A stretch of 62,564 nt of DNA from an uncultured Hungatella sp. (GCA_910588505.1 CAJUPQ010000012.1:1-62564), one strand, 5' to 3'; shown: positions 8,095 to 16,741, counted from the first letter of the stretch. Notes: a model not told the origin generated them from the letters alone. Numbers and translations: made by a program.

Positions 8095-10695
8095 TCAAAC
8101 CACACTCTGAACATAAGCCGTCAGCTGGTCTCTATCCGTCTCCTCGTCGATCACAATGGTATCCCCGGCCCGCACCTGGTCCTGGAGGATGATCTTTGCT
8201 GCCAGGGTCTCCACGTATTTCTGGAGATACCGCTTCAGCGGCCTTGCCCCGTAGACCGGGTCGTACCCGTGCTGGGATACGAACAGCTTTGCCCTGTCTG
8301 TCAGATCCACCCGTATCTCCCTGTCAGCCAGACGCTTGTTGGTATCCGCCATCATCAGGGACACGATATTGCCGATGTTGTCTCTGGTTAAAGGCTTAAA
8401 CAGGATGATCTCGTCCAGACGATTCAAAAACTCCGGTCTGAAATGAGCCCTCAGATCGCCCATAGCCATGTCTTCCGCTTCTTTGGTAATATTGCCTCCC
8501 GCGTCGATGCCGTCCAGCAGATACTGGGAACCGATATTGGAGGTCATAATGATGATGGTATTCTTAAAGTCAACGGTTTTCCCGGTGGAATCCGTGATCC
8601 GTCCGTCGTCCAGCACCTGCAAAAGCACGTTAAATACGTCTGGGTGGGCCTTCTCCACCTCGTCAAACAGCACCACACAGTAGGGCTTGCGCCGTACCGC
8701 CTCGGTCAGCTGTCCGCCCTCGTCGTATCCCACATATCCTGGAGGAGCCCCGATCAGGCGGGCCACAGAGTGTTTCTCCATGTATTCGCTCATGTCGATA
8801 CGCACCATGTTGCCCTCATCGTCAAACAGGCTTTCCGCAAGGGCCTTGGCCAGTTCCGTCTTTCCCACGCCTGTAGGCCCTAAGAACAGGAAGGAGCCAA
8901 TGGGCTTGGTGGGGTCTTTGATGCCTGCCTTGGAGCGGATGATGGCTTCCGTCACTTTCTCCACGCCTTCATCCTGCCCCACCACCCGGCGGTGCAGCAC
9001 TTCGTCCAGGTGCAGGGTCTTGCTTCTCTCGCTCTCAGTCAGCTTTGCCACCGGGATCCCGGTCCATCGGGAGATGATGCGGGCGATCTCGTCGTCTGTC
9101 ACGTTCTCGTGAACCAGGCTTAAATCCTGGCTGCGCACCTTCTCCTCCTCTTCGGCCAGCTGCTTCTGCAGCTCCGGAAGTTTTCCGTACTGCAGCTGAG
9201 CCGCCTTATTCAGGTCGTACTCCTGCTGGGCCTGGGCGATCTTGCGGTTAGTGTTCTCAATCTCCTCACGCAGGGAAGAAAGCTTCTCCACGGAAGACTT
9301 CTCATTCTCCCACTGGGCCTTTTGGGCCGTAAATTCGTCGTGGAGCTCTGCCAGCTCCCTCTGCAGATCTGCCAGCCGGTCCTGGCTTAAACGGTCCGTC
9401 TCCTTTTTCAGAGCCGCCTCCTCGATCTCCATCTGCATGATCTTTCTGGACAGTTCATCCAGCTCGGTGGGCATAGAATCCAGCTCGGTCTTGATCATGG
9501 CGCAGGCCTCGTCTACCAGATCAATGGCTTTGTCCGGCAGGAAACGGTCGGAAATATACCGGTCCGAGAGCATAGCCGCCGAAACCAGAGCCGAGTCCGT
9601 GATCTTGACGCCGTGGAACACCTCGTACCGCTCTTTTAATCCTCTTAAGATGGAGATGGTGTCCTCCACCGTAGGCTCCTCCACCATAACCGGCTGGAAC
9701 CGCCGCTCAAGGGCTGCGTCTTTTTCAATATATTTCCTGTACTCATCCAGGGTGGTGGCGCCGATACAGTGGAGCTCGCCCCGGGCCAGCATAGGCTTTA
9801 ACATGTTGCCCGCGTCCATGGACCCTTCCGTCTTTCCCGCTCCCACGATGGTGTGCAGCTCGTCGATAAACAGGATAATCTGGCCGTCGCTCTTCTTCAC
9901 TTCTTCCAGCACGGCTTTTAACCGCTCTTCAAATTCTCCACGGTACTTGGCTCCGGCCACCAGAGCGCCCATGTCAAGGGCAAACAGCTTTTTATCTTTC
10001 AGCCCTTCCGGCACGTCTCCCCGGACAATACGCTGGGCCAGCCCCTCTACCACAGCGGTCTTGCCCACGCCTGGTTCGCCGATAAGGACCGGGTTATTCT
10101 TAGTCTTCCTGGACAGGATGCGGACCACATTGCGGATCTCGCTGTCCCTGCCGATCACCGGGTCCAGCTTTTGGTTCCTGGCCCGCTCTACCAGATCATA
10201 GCCGTACTTTTCCAGAGTGTCATAGGTAGCTTCCGGATTATCGCTGACCACCCGCTGATTACCCCGGACCGTGGTGAGGGCCTTTAAAAACGATTCCCGG
10301 TTAATGCCGTACTGGCGGAACATCTCCTTGATGGTCTTGTCAGGCTGCTTTATTAAGGAAAGAAACAAATGCTCCACGGAAACGTACTCGTCTCCCATGG
10401 CCTTGGCCTCATCTTCCGCGTGGATCAGGACTTTATTCAGATCATTGCTCACATACAGCTGTCCGCCGCCGCTGACCTTGGTAAGGCGGTCCAGCGCCTG
10501 CTGCGCCTCGTTGGTAAACATCTCCGGGGAGATGTTCATCTTGGTGATCAGCTTCAGGATCAGGCTGTCTTCCAGCGTCAGAAGGCTGCAGAGCAGATGC
10601 TCCTGCTCCAGCTGCTGGTTGCCATGTTCATATGCCAGCTTTTCGCAGTTCTGCACAGCTTCTATGGATTTCTGGGTAAATTTATTAATATTCAT
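8095..10695 (-). CDS. clpB: ATP-dependent disaggregase ClpB
   Basis: Full-length Hsp100 chaperone of 866 residues that extracts and refolds aggregated proteins with DnaK. It has an N-terminal Clp repeat domain (residues 1-145), a first AAA+ domain with Walker A GEPGVGKT (206-213) and Walker B LFIDELHT, a coiled-coil middle domain (about 405-525), and a second AAA+ domain with GPTGVGKT and VLFDEVEKAH. The middle domain and the absence of a ClpP-binding loop separate it from ClpC/ClpA. The start has AGGAGGAG five nt upstream. A CIRCE operator overlaps its promoter, so it should be repressed by HrcA; hrcA itself is not in the window. Confidence 0.98.
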   Translation of the reverse strand: MNINKFTQKSIEAVQNCEKLAYEHGNQQLEQEHLLCSLLTLEDSLILKLITKMNISPEMFTNEAQQALDRLTKVSGGGQLYVSNDLNKVLIHAEDEAKAMGDEYVSVEHLFLSLIKQPDKTIKEMFRQYGINRESFLKALTTVRGNQRVVSDNPEATYDTLEKYGYDLVERARNQKLDPVIGRDSEIRNVVRILSRKTKNNPVLIGEPGVGKTAVVEGLAQRIVRGDVPEGLKDKKLFALDMGALVAGAKYRGEFEERLKAVLEEVKKSDGQIILFIDELHTIVGAGKTEGSMDAGNMLKPMLARGELHCIGATTLDEYRKYIEKDAALERRFQPVMVEEPTVEDTISILRGLKERYEVFHGVKITDSALVSAAMLSDRYISDRFLPDKAIDLVDEACAMIKTELDSMPTELDELSRKIMQMEIEEAALKKETDRLSQDRLADLQRELAELHDEFTAQKAQWENEKSSVEKLSSLREEIENTNRKIAQAQQEYDLNKAAQLQYGKLPELQKQLAEEEEKVRSQDLSLVHENVTDDEIARIISRWTGIPVAKLTESERSKTLHLDEVLHRRVVGQDEGVEKVTEAIIRSKAGIKDPTKPIGSFLFLGPTGVGKTELAKALAESLFDDEGNMVRIDMSEYMEKHSVARLIGAPPGYVGYDEGGQLTEAVRRKPYCVVLFDEVEKAHPDVFNVLLQVLDDGRITDSTGKTVDFKNTIIIMTSNIGSQYLLDGIDAGGNITKEAEDMAMGDLRAHFRPEFLNRLDEIILFKPLTRDNIGNIVSLMMADTNKRLADREIRVDLTDRAKLFVSQHGYDPVYGARPLKRYLQKYVETLAAKIILQDQVRAGDTIVIDEETDRDQLTAYVQSVV

Positions 10696-10751
10696 AACCG
10701 CTCCTCCTTTGGGATCTGATGAAATATATTTGTTTTGTTTGTTCTAGCAGA

Positions 10752-10780
10752 AATATAACATATATTGTTAGCACTGTCAA
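10752..10780 (-). promoter_or_regulatory. Sigma-A promoter of clpB
   Basis: The minus strand carries a perfect TTGACA (10775-10780), a 17-bp spacer and TATATT (10752-10757). The predicted start is about 50 nt before the clpB ATG. The CIRCE operator overlaps the -35 box and spacer. Confidence 0.85.
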
Positions 10781-10794
10781 GGGGCGAGTGCTAA
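10768..10794. promoter_or_regulatory. CIRCE operator (HrcA binding site)
   Basis: TTAGCACTG, 9 nt, GAGTGCTAA. This matches the CIRCE inverted repeat (TTAGCACTC-N9-GAGTGCTAA) at 17 of 18 arm positions. Its place over the clpB -35 box predicts heat-inducible control by HrcA. Confidence 0.92.
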
Positions 10795-10824
10795 AATCAC
10801 AAAAAATTTTTTCTTGTAATTTCC

Positions 10825-10853
10825 TTGAACTATGGTATCATAGAGAATACAAT
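10825..10853 (+). promoter_or_regulatory. Promoter of the Panacea/beta-CASP pair
   Basis: TTGAAC (10825-10830), a 17-bp spacer and TACAAT (10848-10853), 35 bp before the Panacea-gene ATG. The spacer contains the palindrome CTATG-GTAT-CATAG (10830-10843), a possible operator. The promoter is divergent from clpB and its -35 box lies 30 bp from the CIRCE element. Confidence 0.65.
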
Positions 10854-10888
10854 AGGGCATATTGTTACCATACGAGGGAGGTGTATGC

Positions 10889-11380
10889 ATGGAAAGGATT
10901 GTTGATGTCGCCCAATACATCTATGAGGAATATAAGAGGCAATCTGGAGAATCTATAGATGAAATGAAGCTGCACAAACTGCTTTATCTCACCCAGCGAG
11001 AATCCATTGCCCTAACCAATGAGCCCATGTTTCCAGAACACTTTGAAGGTTGGAAATATGGCCCGGTATGCAGGGAAGTGCGGGTCAACTACACTGAAGA
11101 CGGCATGAATATGCAAGATATCAGAAAAATCTCGCTTGAAAACGCTTATATTGCCAAAAACATTATATTACAATATGGCGCATTAGCATCATGGAAATTA
11201 AGCCGGATCTCTCACGACGAACTGTCCCGGAAAAATTCTCGAAAAGGTTTGCAGCCTAATGATAACGAAAATATTATCATCTCTATGGAAGACATCCGAA
11301 AAGATGCTGAAAATGTGAGACCCTATGACTCCGTGTGGGATATGTATTATGATGAATTTGACGACGCGGAGGTTATTTAA
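10889..11380 (+). CDS. Panacea-domain (SocA/DUF4065-type) antitoxin-like protein
   Basis: A 163-residue protein with the hallmarks of the Panacea/SocA domain: an N-terminal helix ERIVDVAQYIYEEY, MKLHKLLYLTQRESIAL, then PMFPEHFEGWKYGPVCREV containing the diagnostic YGPV, and a helical tail. In known systems this domain is the antitoxin or proteolysis-adaptor part of toxin-antitoxin modules (SocA, and the broadly paired Panacea antitoxins). The ATG at 10889 has GAGGGAGG upstream; an ATG at 10862 in frame lacks one. The next gene begins 16 bp later on the same strand and is a beta-CASP nuclease, not a recognised small toxin. Whether this is an orphan antitoxin or pairs with the nuclease is open. 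Confidence 0.8.
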   Translation: MERIVDVAQYIYEEYKRQSGESIDEMKLHKLLYLTQRESIALTNEPMFPEHFEGWKYGPVCREVRVNYTEDGMNMQDIRKISLENAYIAKNIILQYGALASWKLSRISHDELSRKNSRKGLQPNDNENIIISMEDIRKDAENVRPYDSVWDMYYDEFDDAEVI

Positions 11381-11396
11381 AAGGAGACAACCCACT

Positions 11397-13979
11397 ATGC
11401 AATTATCATTCTCCGGCGGAGCCATGGAGATCGGCGGCAGCTGCATCTACTTAAGAGCAGCCGGCAGAGGCATCCTATTAGACGCCGGGATCCGCCAGGG
11501 CGGCTCCAAAGATCCGATCCCCGACTTCCGCCTGATCCAGCAGATGGGCGGAGTTGACGCGATTCTGGTGAGCCACGCCCACATGGACCACACCGGGACG
11601 CTTCCCATCATCAGCAAAGCCTACCCCCAGGCCCGGATCTACATGACCGCCATGACCGCGGACCTGGTGAGGGTTCTTTTATCAGACAGCCTAAAGATCA
11701 TGGACCGGAGGGAGGGGGAGATCCCCCACTACGCCCAGCAGGATGTTACCGCCATGTTGGGCCGCGTGTATCCCCTAAATTTCCGGGTCCGTTTTCCCAT
11801 ATTTGACCAGATGTTTGTCACCCTGTATCCGGCGGGCCATATTGCCGGAGCGGCCTGCGTCTATCTGGAAACCGGCGAGGGAACCCTGTTCTACTCCGGA
11901 GATTTCTGCTCTTTCCCCCAAAAGACCATTGAGGGAATCCACATCCCCAAGTTACGGCCTGATGTGGCCATTGTGGAGACTACCTACGGGGACAGGCTTC
12001 ACGCCAACCGTCAGGTGGAGGAGGGGAATCTGATCTCTCTGGTGGGAGAATGTGTCCGCCGGGGGGACAAGGTTCTGATCCCTGCCTTTGCCCTGGGCCG
12101 TTCCCAGGAGGTCATACTCCTTCTCAAAGCAGCCATCCAAAACGGCCAGATCCCGCCTGTCCCTGTGTATGTGGACGGGATGGTGCGGGACATCAACGCC
12201 ATGTATGAGCGCAACCCCACCTACCTGAAAAGCGCTCTGGCCAGGACCATCTTAAAGGGCAATATCCCCTTCTACACAAAGGAAATCGTCCCTGTCCCTC
12301 CCACCCAGAACCGGGAGGAGCTGCTGGCAAAAGAGGGACCCGCCGTCTTTGTGTCCAGTTCCGGAATGTTAAACGGCGGCCCCAGCGTTCAGTACGCCAA
12401 AAAGATCGCCTCCATGGAACATGGATGCATCATTATAACCGGGTATCAGGACGAGGAATCTCCCGGGCGGAAGCTGACCGACCTGCTGGAATCTGCCGGT
12501 GGGGAAGGAGTGTCTCCCGACTCCCAGATCCCTACCCTAACCCTGGACGGGTCCACGATCCCTGTCCGCTGCCGGATCCACCGGGCAGGGCTTTCTGCCC
12601 ACGGAGATAAGGATGAGATCCATGGACTTCTGGATCGCATTTCCCCCAGAGACTTATTTCTGGTCCATGGGGATAAACAGGTCATTGAGGAATTTGGCAA
12701 TGAGCTGGGCCAGGATTACCGGCGCAGAGTCTATCTGCCGGAATGTGGCTCTACCTATGAGCTGAACTACCGCGCCAAGCGCAAACAGCTCCATCAGACT
12801 CTGGCCTGGTCCATGGAGCGGGACGGCGCGATTGATGACAGCGGCGAGAAGCTGCTTTGGAATTATGTGCGGGAACATTACCCGGAAAAGGAACTGACCC
12901 GGGAACAGCTTTTCTTTATCTGGTCAGGAAAACAGACCACATCTTCCCTTTCCCAGGCCCTTAAGGACTGTCTGGAAACCCTTGGACAGCGGCTGTTAAA
13001 CAGCGTCTGCTTTTCTCCTAATCCCAGGCGGCTGTTTCTTTTCCACGCCAATACCGAGGATGAGGTGGCAGAACTTCAGGCTCCCAAGGAAATCACTGTC
13101 CAACAGCTTGAAGAGCTGATCCGACAGCTGTTTTCCGGCTTTCCCTATAAAAAGATCAGTTTCTACAGGGAAAAACGGGAAGTCCTTCTGAATTTTGATT
13201 TCCCGGACGCTGTGGCGTACACGGATTTCGACGCCTGCGCCGCCGCCTTTTCGGAAAAAAGCGGATGGCAGATTTCCATTGCTCCTTCCATGAATCACGC
13301 GGCCGCGTCCCTGCTCCTGTCCCGGCTGTTTGGGCAGCGTATCAGGAAAACTTCTTATTTTGTGGAGCAGAAGGCCTACGAGATCCAGATCTCCCCGAAG
13401 GAGACCGAAGATTCTGAAAAATGCGTCAAATTCCGGGAAGTTACCGGCTGGCAGCTGGGGATATATGGGGCTGCCTCTGCTTCAACGCCTGATCCTGGCT
13501 TCGGAGAGTCAGACTCCCGCCCCAAAGCCGCGGACAATATGATGTTTCTCCCCGGCAAACTTCAGGCAGAGCCTATGGAACAGAATATGGTGCAATACTG
13601 TATTGACCAGGCATTTGAACATGAAAAACACAAAGTATACAAAAAAAGCGTCAGATCCGATGCCCAGGGGAAGTATCTGGAATTGGCCTTCCTCTCCCCG
13701 GAAGCGGGGAACGGTTACAGGGAACTTCTGACACAGCTGGCCTGCCAGACACAGTGGCGTATCCGTATCGCTGATTCTGTCAACCAGAAGGAAGTATTTG
13801 AGATCATCCATATGCTGTGCGGCAAATACGAGATTTCCCTGCAAAAAAACCCTTCCTACATGCCCCAGAACAGAACCGTCCAGATTCGCGCCTGCTCTGT
13901 GCCTTCCCAGGAGATCTGCCAGCGCTTCCTTCGGGAAGCAAAAGAGCTCACCGGGCTTGGCTGCGTGATGGCAGAGTGA
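11397..13979 (+). CDS. Beta-CASP metallo-beta-lactamase ribonuclease with long novel C-terminus
   Basis: An 860-residue protein. Residues 1-460 form an MBL-fold/beta-CASP nuclease of the CPSF73/YsH1 type: HAHMDHTG (HxHxDH at 60-65), AGHIAGAACVYLE, FYSGDFCS, IVETTYGDR, PAFALGRSQE, SSSGMLNGG and AGLSAHGDKDE. Such enzymes cut or trim RNA using two zinc ions. The remaining 400 residues match no domain I know. They contain two similar stretches (about 585-680 and 740-855), each with a strand-rich segment followed by a GWQISIAPSMNH or QWRIRIADSVNQ motif, suggesting a duplicated, perhaps RNA-binding, module. The start has AAGGAG 10 nt upstream and follows the Panacea gene by 16 bp; the in-frame ATG at 11325 lies inside that gene and is rejected. 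Confidence 0.88.
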   Translation: MQLSFSGGAMEIGGSCIYLRAAGRGILLDAGIRQGGSKDPIPDFRLIQQMGGVDAILVSHAHMDHTGTLPIISKAYPQARIYMTAMTADLVRVLLSDSLKIMDRREGEIPHYAQQDVTAMLGRVYPLNFRVRFPIFDQMFVTLYPAGHIAGAACVYLETGEGTLFYSGDFCSFPQKTIEGIHIPKLRPDVAIVETTYGDRLHANRQVEEGNLISLVGECVRRGDKVLIPAFALGRSQEVILLLKAAIQNGQIPPVPVYVDGMVRDINAMYERNPTYLKSALARTILKGNIPFYTKEIVPVPPTQNREELLAKEGPAVFVSSSGMLNGGPSVQYAKKIASMEHGCIIITGYQDEESPGRKLTDLLESAGGEGVSPDSQIPTLTLDGSTIPVRCRIHRAGLSAHGDKDEIHGLLDRISPRDLFLVHGDKQVIEEFGNELGQDYRRRVYLPECGSTYELNYRAKRKQLHQTLAWSMERDGAIDDSGEKLLWNYVREHYPEKELTREQLFFIWSGKQTTSSLSQALKDCLETLGQRLLNSVCFSPNPRRLFLFHANTEDEVAELQAPKEITVQQLEELIRQLFSGFPYKKISFYREKREVLLNFDFPDAVAYTDFDACAAAFSEKSGWQISIAPSMNHAAASLLLSRLFGQRIRKTSYFVEQKAYEIQISPKETEDSEKCVKFREVTGWQLGIYGAASASTPDPGFGESDSRPKAADNMMFLPGKLQAEPMEQNMVQYCIDQAFEHEKHKVYKKSVRSDAQGKYLELAFLSPEAGNGYRELLTQLACQTQWRIRIADSVNQKEVFEIIHMLCGKYEISLQKNPSYMPQNRTVQIRACSVPSQEICQRFLREAKELTGLGCVMAE

Positions 13980-14066
13980 TCGTTACCGTCCGCCGGGCCA
14001 ATGAACCGTAACGGGTGAACTGTTACCAGTGATCTTGGTAATCCGCGGTAAAAATTCGATTTCATA

Positions 14067-14095
14067 TTGATACCATAAATGGAAAATGGTATAAT
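14067..14095 (+). promoter_or_regulatory. Promoter of the three-gene membrane-protein operon
   Basis: TTGATA (14067-14072), 17 bp, TATAAT (14090-14095). An inverted repeat ATACCAT (14070-14076)/ATGGTAT (14086-14092) overlaps both boxes and may be an operator. Confidence 0.7.
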
Positions 14096-14096
14096 G

Positions 14097-14134
14097 ATGG
14101 ATGCGTCCTGACAGGTACGCATCCATTATTTTTT
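14097..14134 (+). terminator. Intrinsic terminator after the beta-CASP gene
   Basis: ATGGATGCGT (14097-14106) pairs perfectly with ACGCATCCAT (14117-14126), followed by TATTTTTT. It begins just after the -10 box of the next promoter. Transcripts starting there would lack part of the left arm, so the hairpin can stop only read-through from upstream. Confidence 0.8.
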
Positions 14135-14162
14135 GAAACATAGGAAGGAGTAAATTCGGAGT

Positions 14163-14750
14163 ATGAAAGTGAATGAAACCGCAAAATTTGAACGATTTGG
14201 AAGCCTCTTTTTCCTGCTTTTGCTGGGTATTGGCATCGGGCTTCCTCTGGTCTTATCCCTGCTCGCATGCCTTGCCAATCCCCCCTTTAGAGCCGACGTA
14301 TTTTTAGGCATCGGACTGGTGTTTATGTTTATTGCCTGGATGACCCTGGCTATGCTTATCGGGTACGGCGGACTTACCGCGCCCTTTGTAAAACGCACCG
14401 CCAAGAAAGTGCCACAGCTTCCCTACGAATTTAACAGTTCATTTAAAGGCCGTGGCGGCATTCTGTACATAGATGTGGAACATGGCGTCATTGGATTCAT
14501 TTCCGCTTACAACCCTCTTAAGATCCAGATCTTCAGCGCCTCCCGTTTAAGCAAGATGAAGACCATTCCATCTGTATGGACGGGGATCCGTTTCGTGTTT
14601 TATATAGACGGAAAGAAGATCTCCATGCCCACCCTGCTTACCAACAAAGTGGTCAGCACCAAAAGCGGCATCGGCGCTGAGGCCGTGTCCAAGGCAGATA
14701 CCTTTGTGGAGCTTCTGCAGGCAGCCAAACTTCAGGCGGGAGGAAGATAG
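14163..14750 (+). CDS. Unknown membrane protein, two N-terminal TM segments
   Basis: A 195-residue protein I do not recognise. Two hydrophobic helices (about residues 15-38 and 45-72) are followed by a soluble, strand-rich cytoplasmic part (YIDVEHGVIGFISAYNPLKIQIFSASRLSKMKTI, then FVFYIDGKKISMPTLLTNK) resembling a small PH-like or sensor domain in outline only. AAGGAG and GGAG sites precede the ATG. The next gene starts 2 bp after its stop, so the two are co-translated. Confidence 0.75.
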   Translation: MKVNETAKFERFGSLFFLLLLGIGIGLPLVLSLLACLANPPFRADVFLGIGLVFMFIAWMTLAMLIGYGGLTAPFVKRTAKKVPQLPYEFNSSFKGRGGILYIDVEHGVIGFISAYNPLKIQIFSASRLSKMKTIPSVWTGIRFVFYIDGKKISMPTLLTNKVVSTKSGIGAEAVSKADTFVELLQAAKLQAGGR

Positions 14751-14752
14751 GA

Positions 14753-15208
14753 ATGGACCTCACCTACTATCTGCCGGAGATCATCTTTGGCCTTATCGTG
14801 GTGGTGGCGCTCATCTGGGGAGTCTGTTTTGTCCGGGAAATGTTCCTCTTTTCCAAGGGAAAGACCACCTGTGTGTACTGCAAAAAAACGACTTTCAAGG
14901 ATTCCCCTAAAAAATACCTGTTTCTGCTTCCCATTTCCTTTGGGACCACTTATGAGGACGCGGAGCATTATCTTCCCTCTCACCTGATGCCGATCATGGG
15001 AACCGATCACATCCCTACCGGAAGGCGGGCCTGCTGGGTGGAACTGTACCGGTGCGGCCGATGCGGCAAAGAACAGGTGACGGTTACGGATTTCCTCTTA
15101 GTCCGGGGGGTTGAGGATGTAAAAGGCACGTATCTTCTGCCCTATGAACCATTTCAGAGACTGATCGACCGATGGGAATCTATGGCTGTAACCGGAATCC
15201 ATGTTTAA
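14753..15208 (+). CDS. Unknown membrane-anchored protein with two CxxC pairs
   Basis: A 151-residue protein with one N-terminal membrane helix (YYLPEIIFGLIVVVALIWGVCFV) and a soluble part containing CVYCKKTTF and, about 60 residues later, CGRCGKEQ. The two CxxC pairs could form one zinc ribbon. It begins 2 bp after the preceding stop. No family was recognised. The predicted topology places the zinc-ribbon candidate beside the membrane, with the PH-like domain of the upstream protein. Confidence 0.7.
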   Translation: MDLTYYLPEIIFGLIVVVALIWGVCFVREMFLFSKGKTTCVYCKKTTFKDSPKKYLFLLPISFGTTYEDAEHYLPSHLMPIMGTDHIPTGRRACWVELYRCGRCGKEQVTVTDFLLVRGVEDVKGTYLLPYEPFQRLIDRWESMAVTGIHV

Positions 15209-15250
15209 CACGGAATCAGAATGATTATGAAAAAGGAGTATTGAGATATT

Positions 15251-15973
15251 ATGAAAAAACTGGTTGTAAAAACATTAGAGGGAGCTTCGGTGATTGTTGC
15301 TCTTATTGTGGGGGTTTTCCTGATGAATACCATCGGCGTGGAGTCCATACTTCGTGGCAAGGAGGAACCTGTGACTCTGGCCATGACAGAGGACGGGCTT
15401 CAGGAGGATTTTGTGGGGCGGCCTGCCGGTGACGACATTCCCCGGATCACAGACATCCAGGAGTGGGACGACACCTGGGCCAGTTCCTGCGTGACCATAG
15501 AGCCATTATCCGTCATTCCCACCGGGATCGGAGCCCGCTATTCCTGGGTGGGGGCCTACACCAATGCCAGCAGGCGGGGCGGAGCCAGAAGAAAGGCGGA
15601 TGTCACCCGCACGTCCCTTGACTTTATGGGCGAGTACGGAGAGTATTTTATCCTCCAGCTTCCGGATCAGTCCTACATTTTGGCTCAGCTGCCAAAAGAT
15701 GTGGCAAGGAAAGTAAAGGCCGGAAAAGAGGTCACTCTCCCTGTGGGTAAGAAGGACGGCGTGCACCGCCAGGTCCTGGCCAATATTCAGGATCTGTGTG
15801 ATGAGTACAATGTCAACACCGAAGGCGTATTTTACTGTATCAACGACCAGTGGAACCAGTCCCACAGCATGATGGTCCAGCTGATCCGTCTGGGCATCTG
15901 TCTGGGTACTACCCTTGTGCTGGGTACGATCCTGATCATGATCGTTGACAAAGTTCTCAAAGTTAAAGATTGA
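15251..15973 (+). CDS. Unknown membrane protein with extracytoplasmic loop
   Basis: A 240-residue protein with a hydrophobic segment near each end (about residues 12-32 and 208-232) and a roughly 170-residue domain between them. The domain has no recognised motif; YILAQLPKDVARKVKAGKEVTLPVGKKDG suggests a beta-rich fold. It is the third gene of the operon, with AAAAAGGAG upstream of its ATG. Two flanking membrane helices predict both termini on the same side of the membrane. Confidence 0.7.
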   Translation: MKKLVVKTLEGASVIVALIVGVFLMNTIGVESILRGKEEPVTLAMTEDGLQEDFVGRPAGDDIPRITDIQEWDDTWASSCVTIEPLSVIPTGIGARYSWVGAYTNASRRGGARRKADVTRTSLDFMGEYGEYFILQLPDQSYILAQLPKDVARKVKAGKEVTLPVGKKDGVHRQVLANIQDLCDEYNVNTEGVFYCINDQWNQSHSMMVQLIRLGICLGTTLVLGTILIMIVDKVLKVKD

Positions 15974-15989
15974 TCTTTTCCATAAAACT

Positions 15990-16036
15990 GCTTTGCGGAG
16001 ATTGCGGTAAATGAAAAGCCCCTGTCTCCGCAAAGC
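15990..16036 (-). terminator. Inverted repeat between convergent genes, possible sfsA terminator
   Basis: GCTTTGCGGAG (15990-16000) and CTCCGCAAAGC (16026-16036) form a perfect 11-bp stem with a 25-nt loop. On the minus strand the stem is followed by AGTTTTATGG, a weak T-run. It abuts the sfsA stop. Confidence 0.5.
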
Positions 16037-16741
16037 TCATCTCAATCTGCGCGCCACGGCCTTGTCAATAACAAACCCGTCTTCCCTCACATCGCAGTCA
16101 TAAGCCAGCACCTTCACCCCCGCATCCTCCGCCTTTCTCAAGGCGTCCGCAAAAGCTTTGTGCATCTCCTCATTTGGCCTGAATACCCGGACTCCTTTCA
16201 TCTGGATCACAAACAGCACAAAGGCCTCAAACCCGTCTTTTACAGCCCCTGCAAGTTCCTCCAAGTGCTTTACCCCCCGCTCTGTAGGCGCGTCCGGAAA
16301 CATAGCCACGCCCTCTTTTTCCAGAGTGACACCTTTCACCTCCATAAATGCCGGCTTCCCGCCCAAGGTAAACGCCAGGTCAAACCGGGACTGTCCGTAG
16401 ATCACCTCCCGCCGGATATTCTCCGGCTTCTGCCCCACCGCGCTCCAAAAACCGCCGTTGTCCAGCCACTCTTTTGCCGCCGCGTTTGGGGCCTGGGAAT
16501 CCATATTGATGAGGAGTTTTCCTTTGTAGACAGCTGCCAGAGAATACTCTGTCTTCCTGCCCTGGGCCTTTGCGTCAGGGTGATATTCCATCAGGACCCT
16601 CGCGCCGGGTATCAGCAGTTCCCGGCATCTGCCTGTGTTTTTTACATGAATCAGGTGTTCTTTTCCATGTATCTCCACCCTGGCCACAAAGCGGTTCAGT
16701 CTTTCTTTGAATATTCCTTTTTCGATATGTGTGTAGCGCAT
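16037..16741 (-). CDS. sfsA: SfsA family DNA/RNA nuclease
   Basis: A 234-residue SfsA homologue of standard length, an OB-fold plus nuclease-fold protein. Motifs include FVARVEIHGKEHLIHVKNTGRCRELL, the signature ligand loop, YGQSRFDLAF and ME VKGVTLE, whose Glu and Lys match the PD-(D/E)XK-like site, and FPDAPTERGVKHLEEL. Family members have been described both as regulators of sugar fermentation and as nucleases. GGAAGGTG precedes the ATG. It is a single gene, convergent with the membrane-protein operon. Confidence 0.93.
   Translation of the reverse strand: MRYTHIEKGIFKERLNRFVARVEIHGKEHLIHVKNTGRCRELLIPGARVLMEYHPDAKAQGRKTEYSLAAVYKGKLLINMDSQAPNAAAKEWLDNGGFWSAVGQKPENIRREVIYGQSRFDLAFTLGGKPAFMEVKGVTLEKEGVAMFPDAPTERGVKHLEELAGAVKDGFEAFVLFVIQMKGVRVFRPNEEMHKAFADALRKAEDAGVKVLAYDCDVREDGFVIDKAVARRLR

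Noticed and set aside
9242..10201. 319-residue plus-strand frame rich in Ser
   Set aside because: Exact antisense shadow of clpB with biased composition.
14037..14066. TTACCA/TGGTAA hairpin after the beta-CASP gene
   Set aside because: Short stem without T-run; the hairpin at 14097 is the better terminator.
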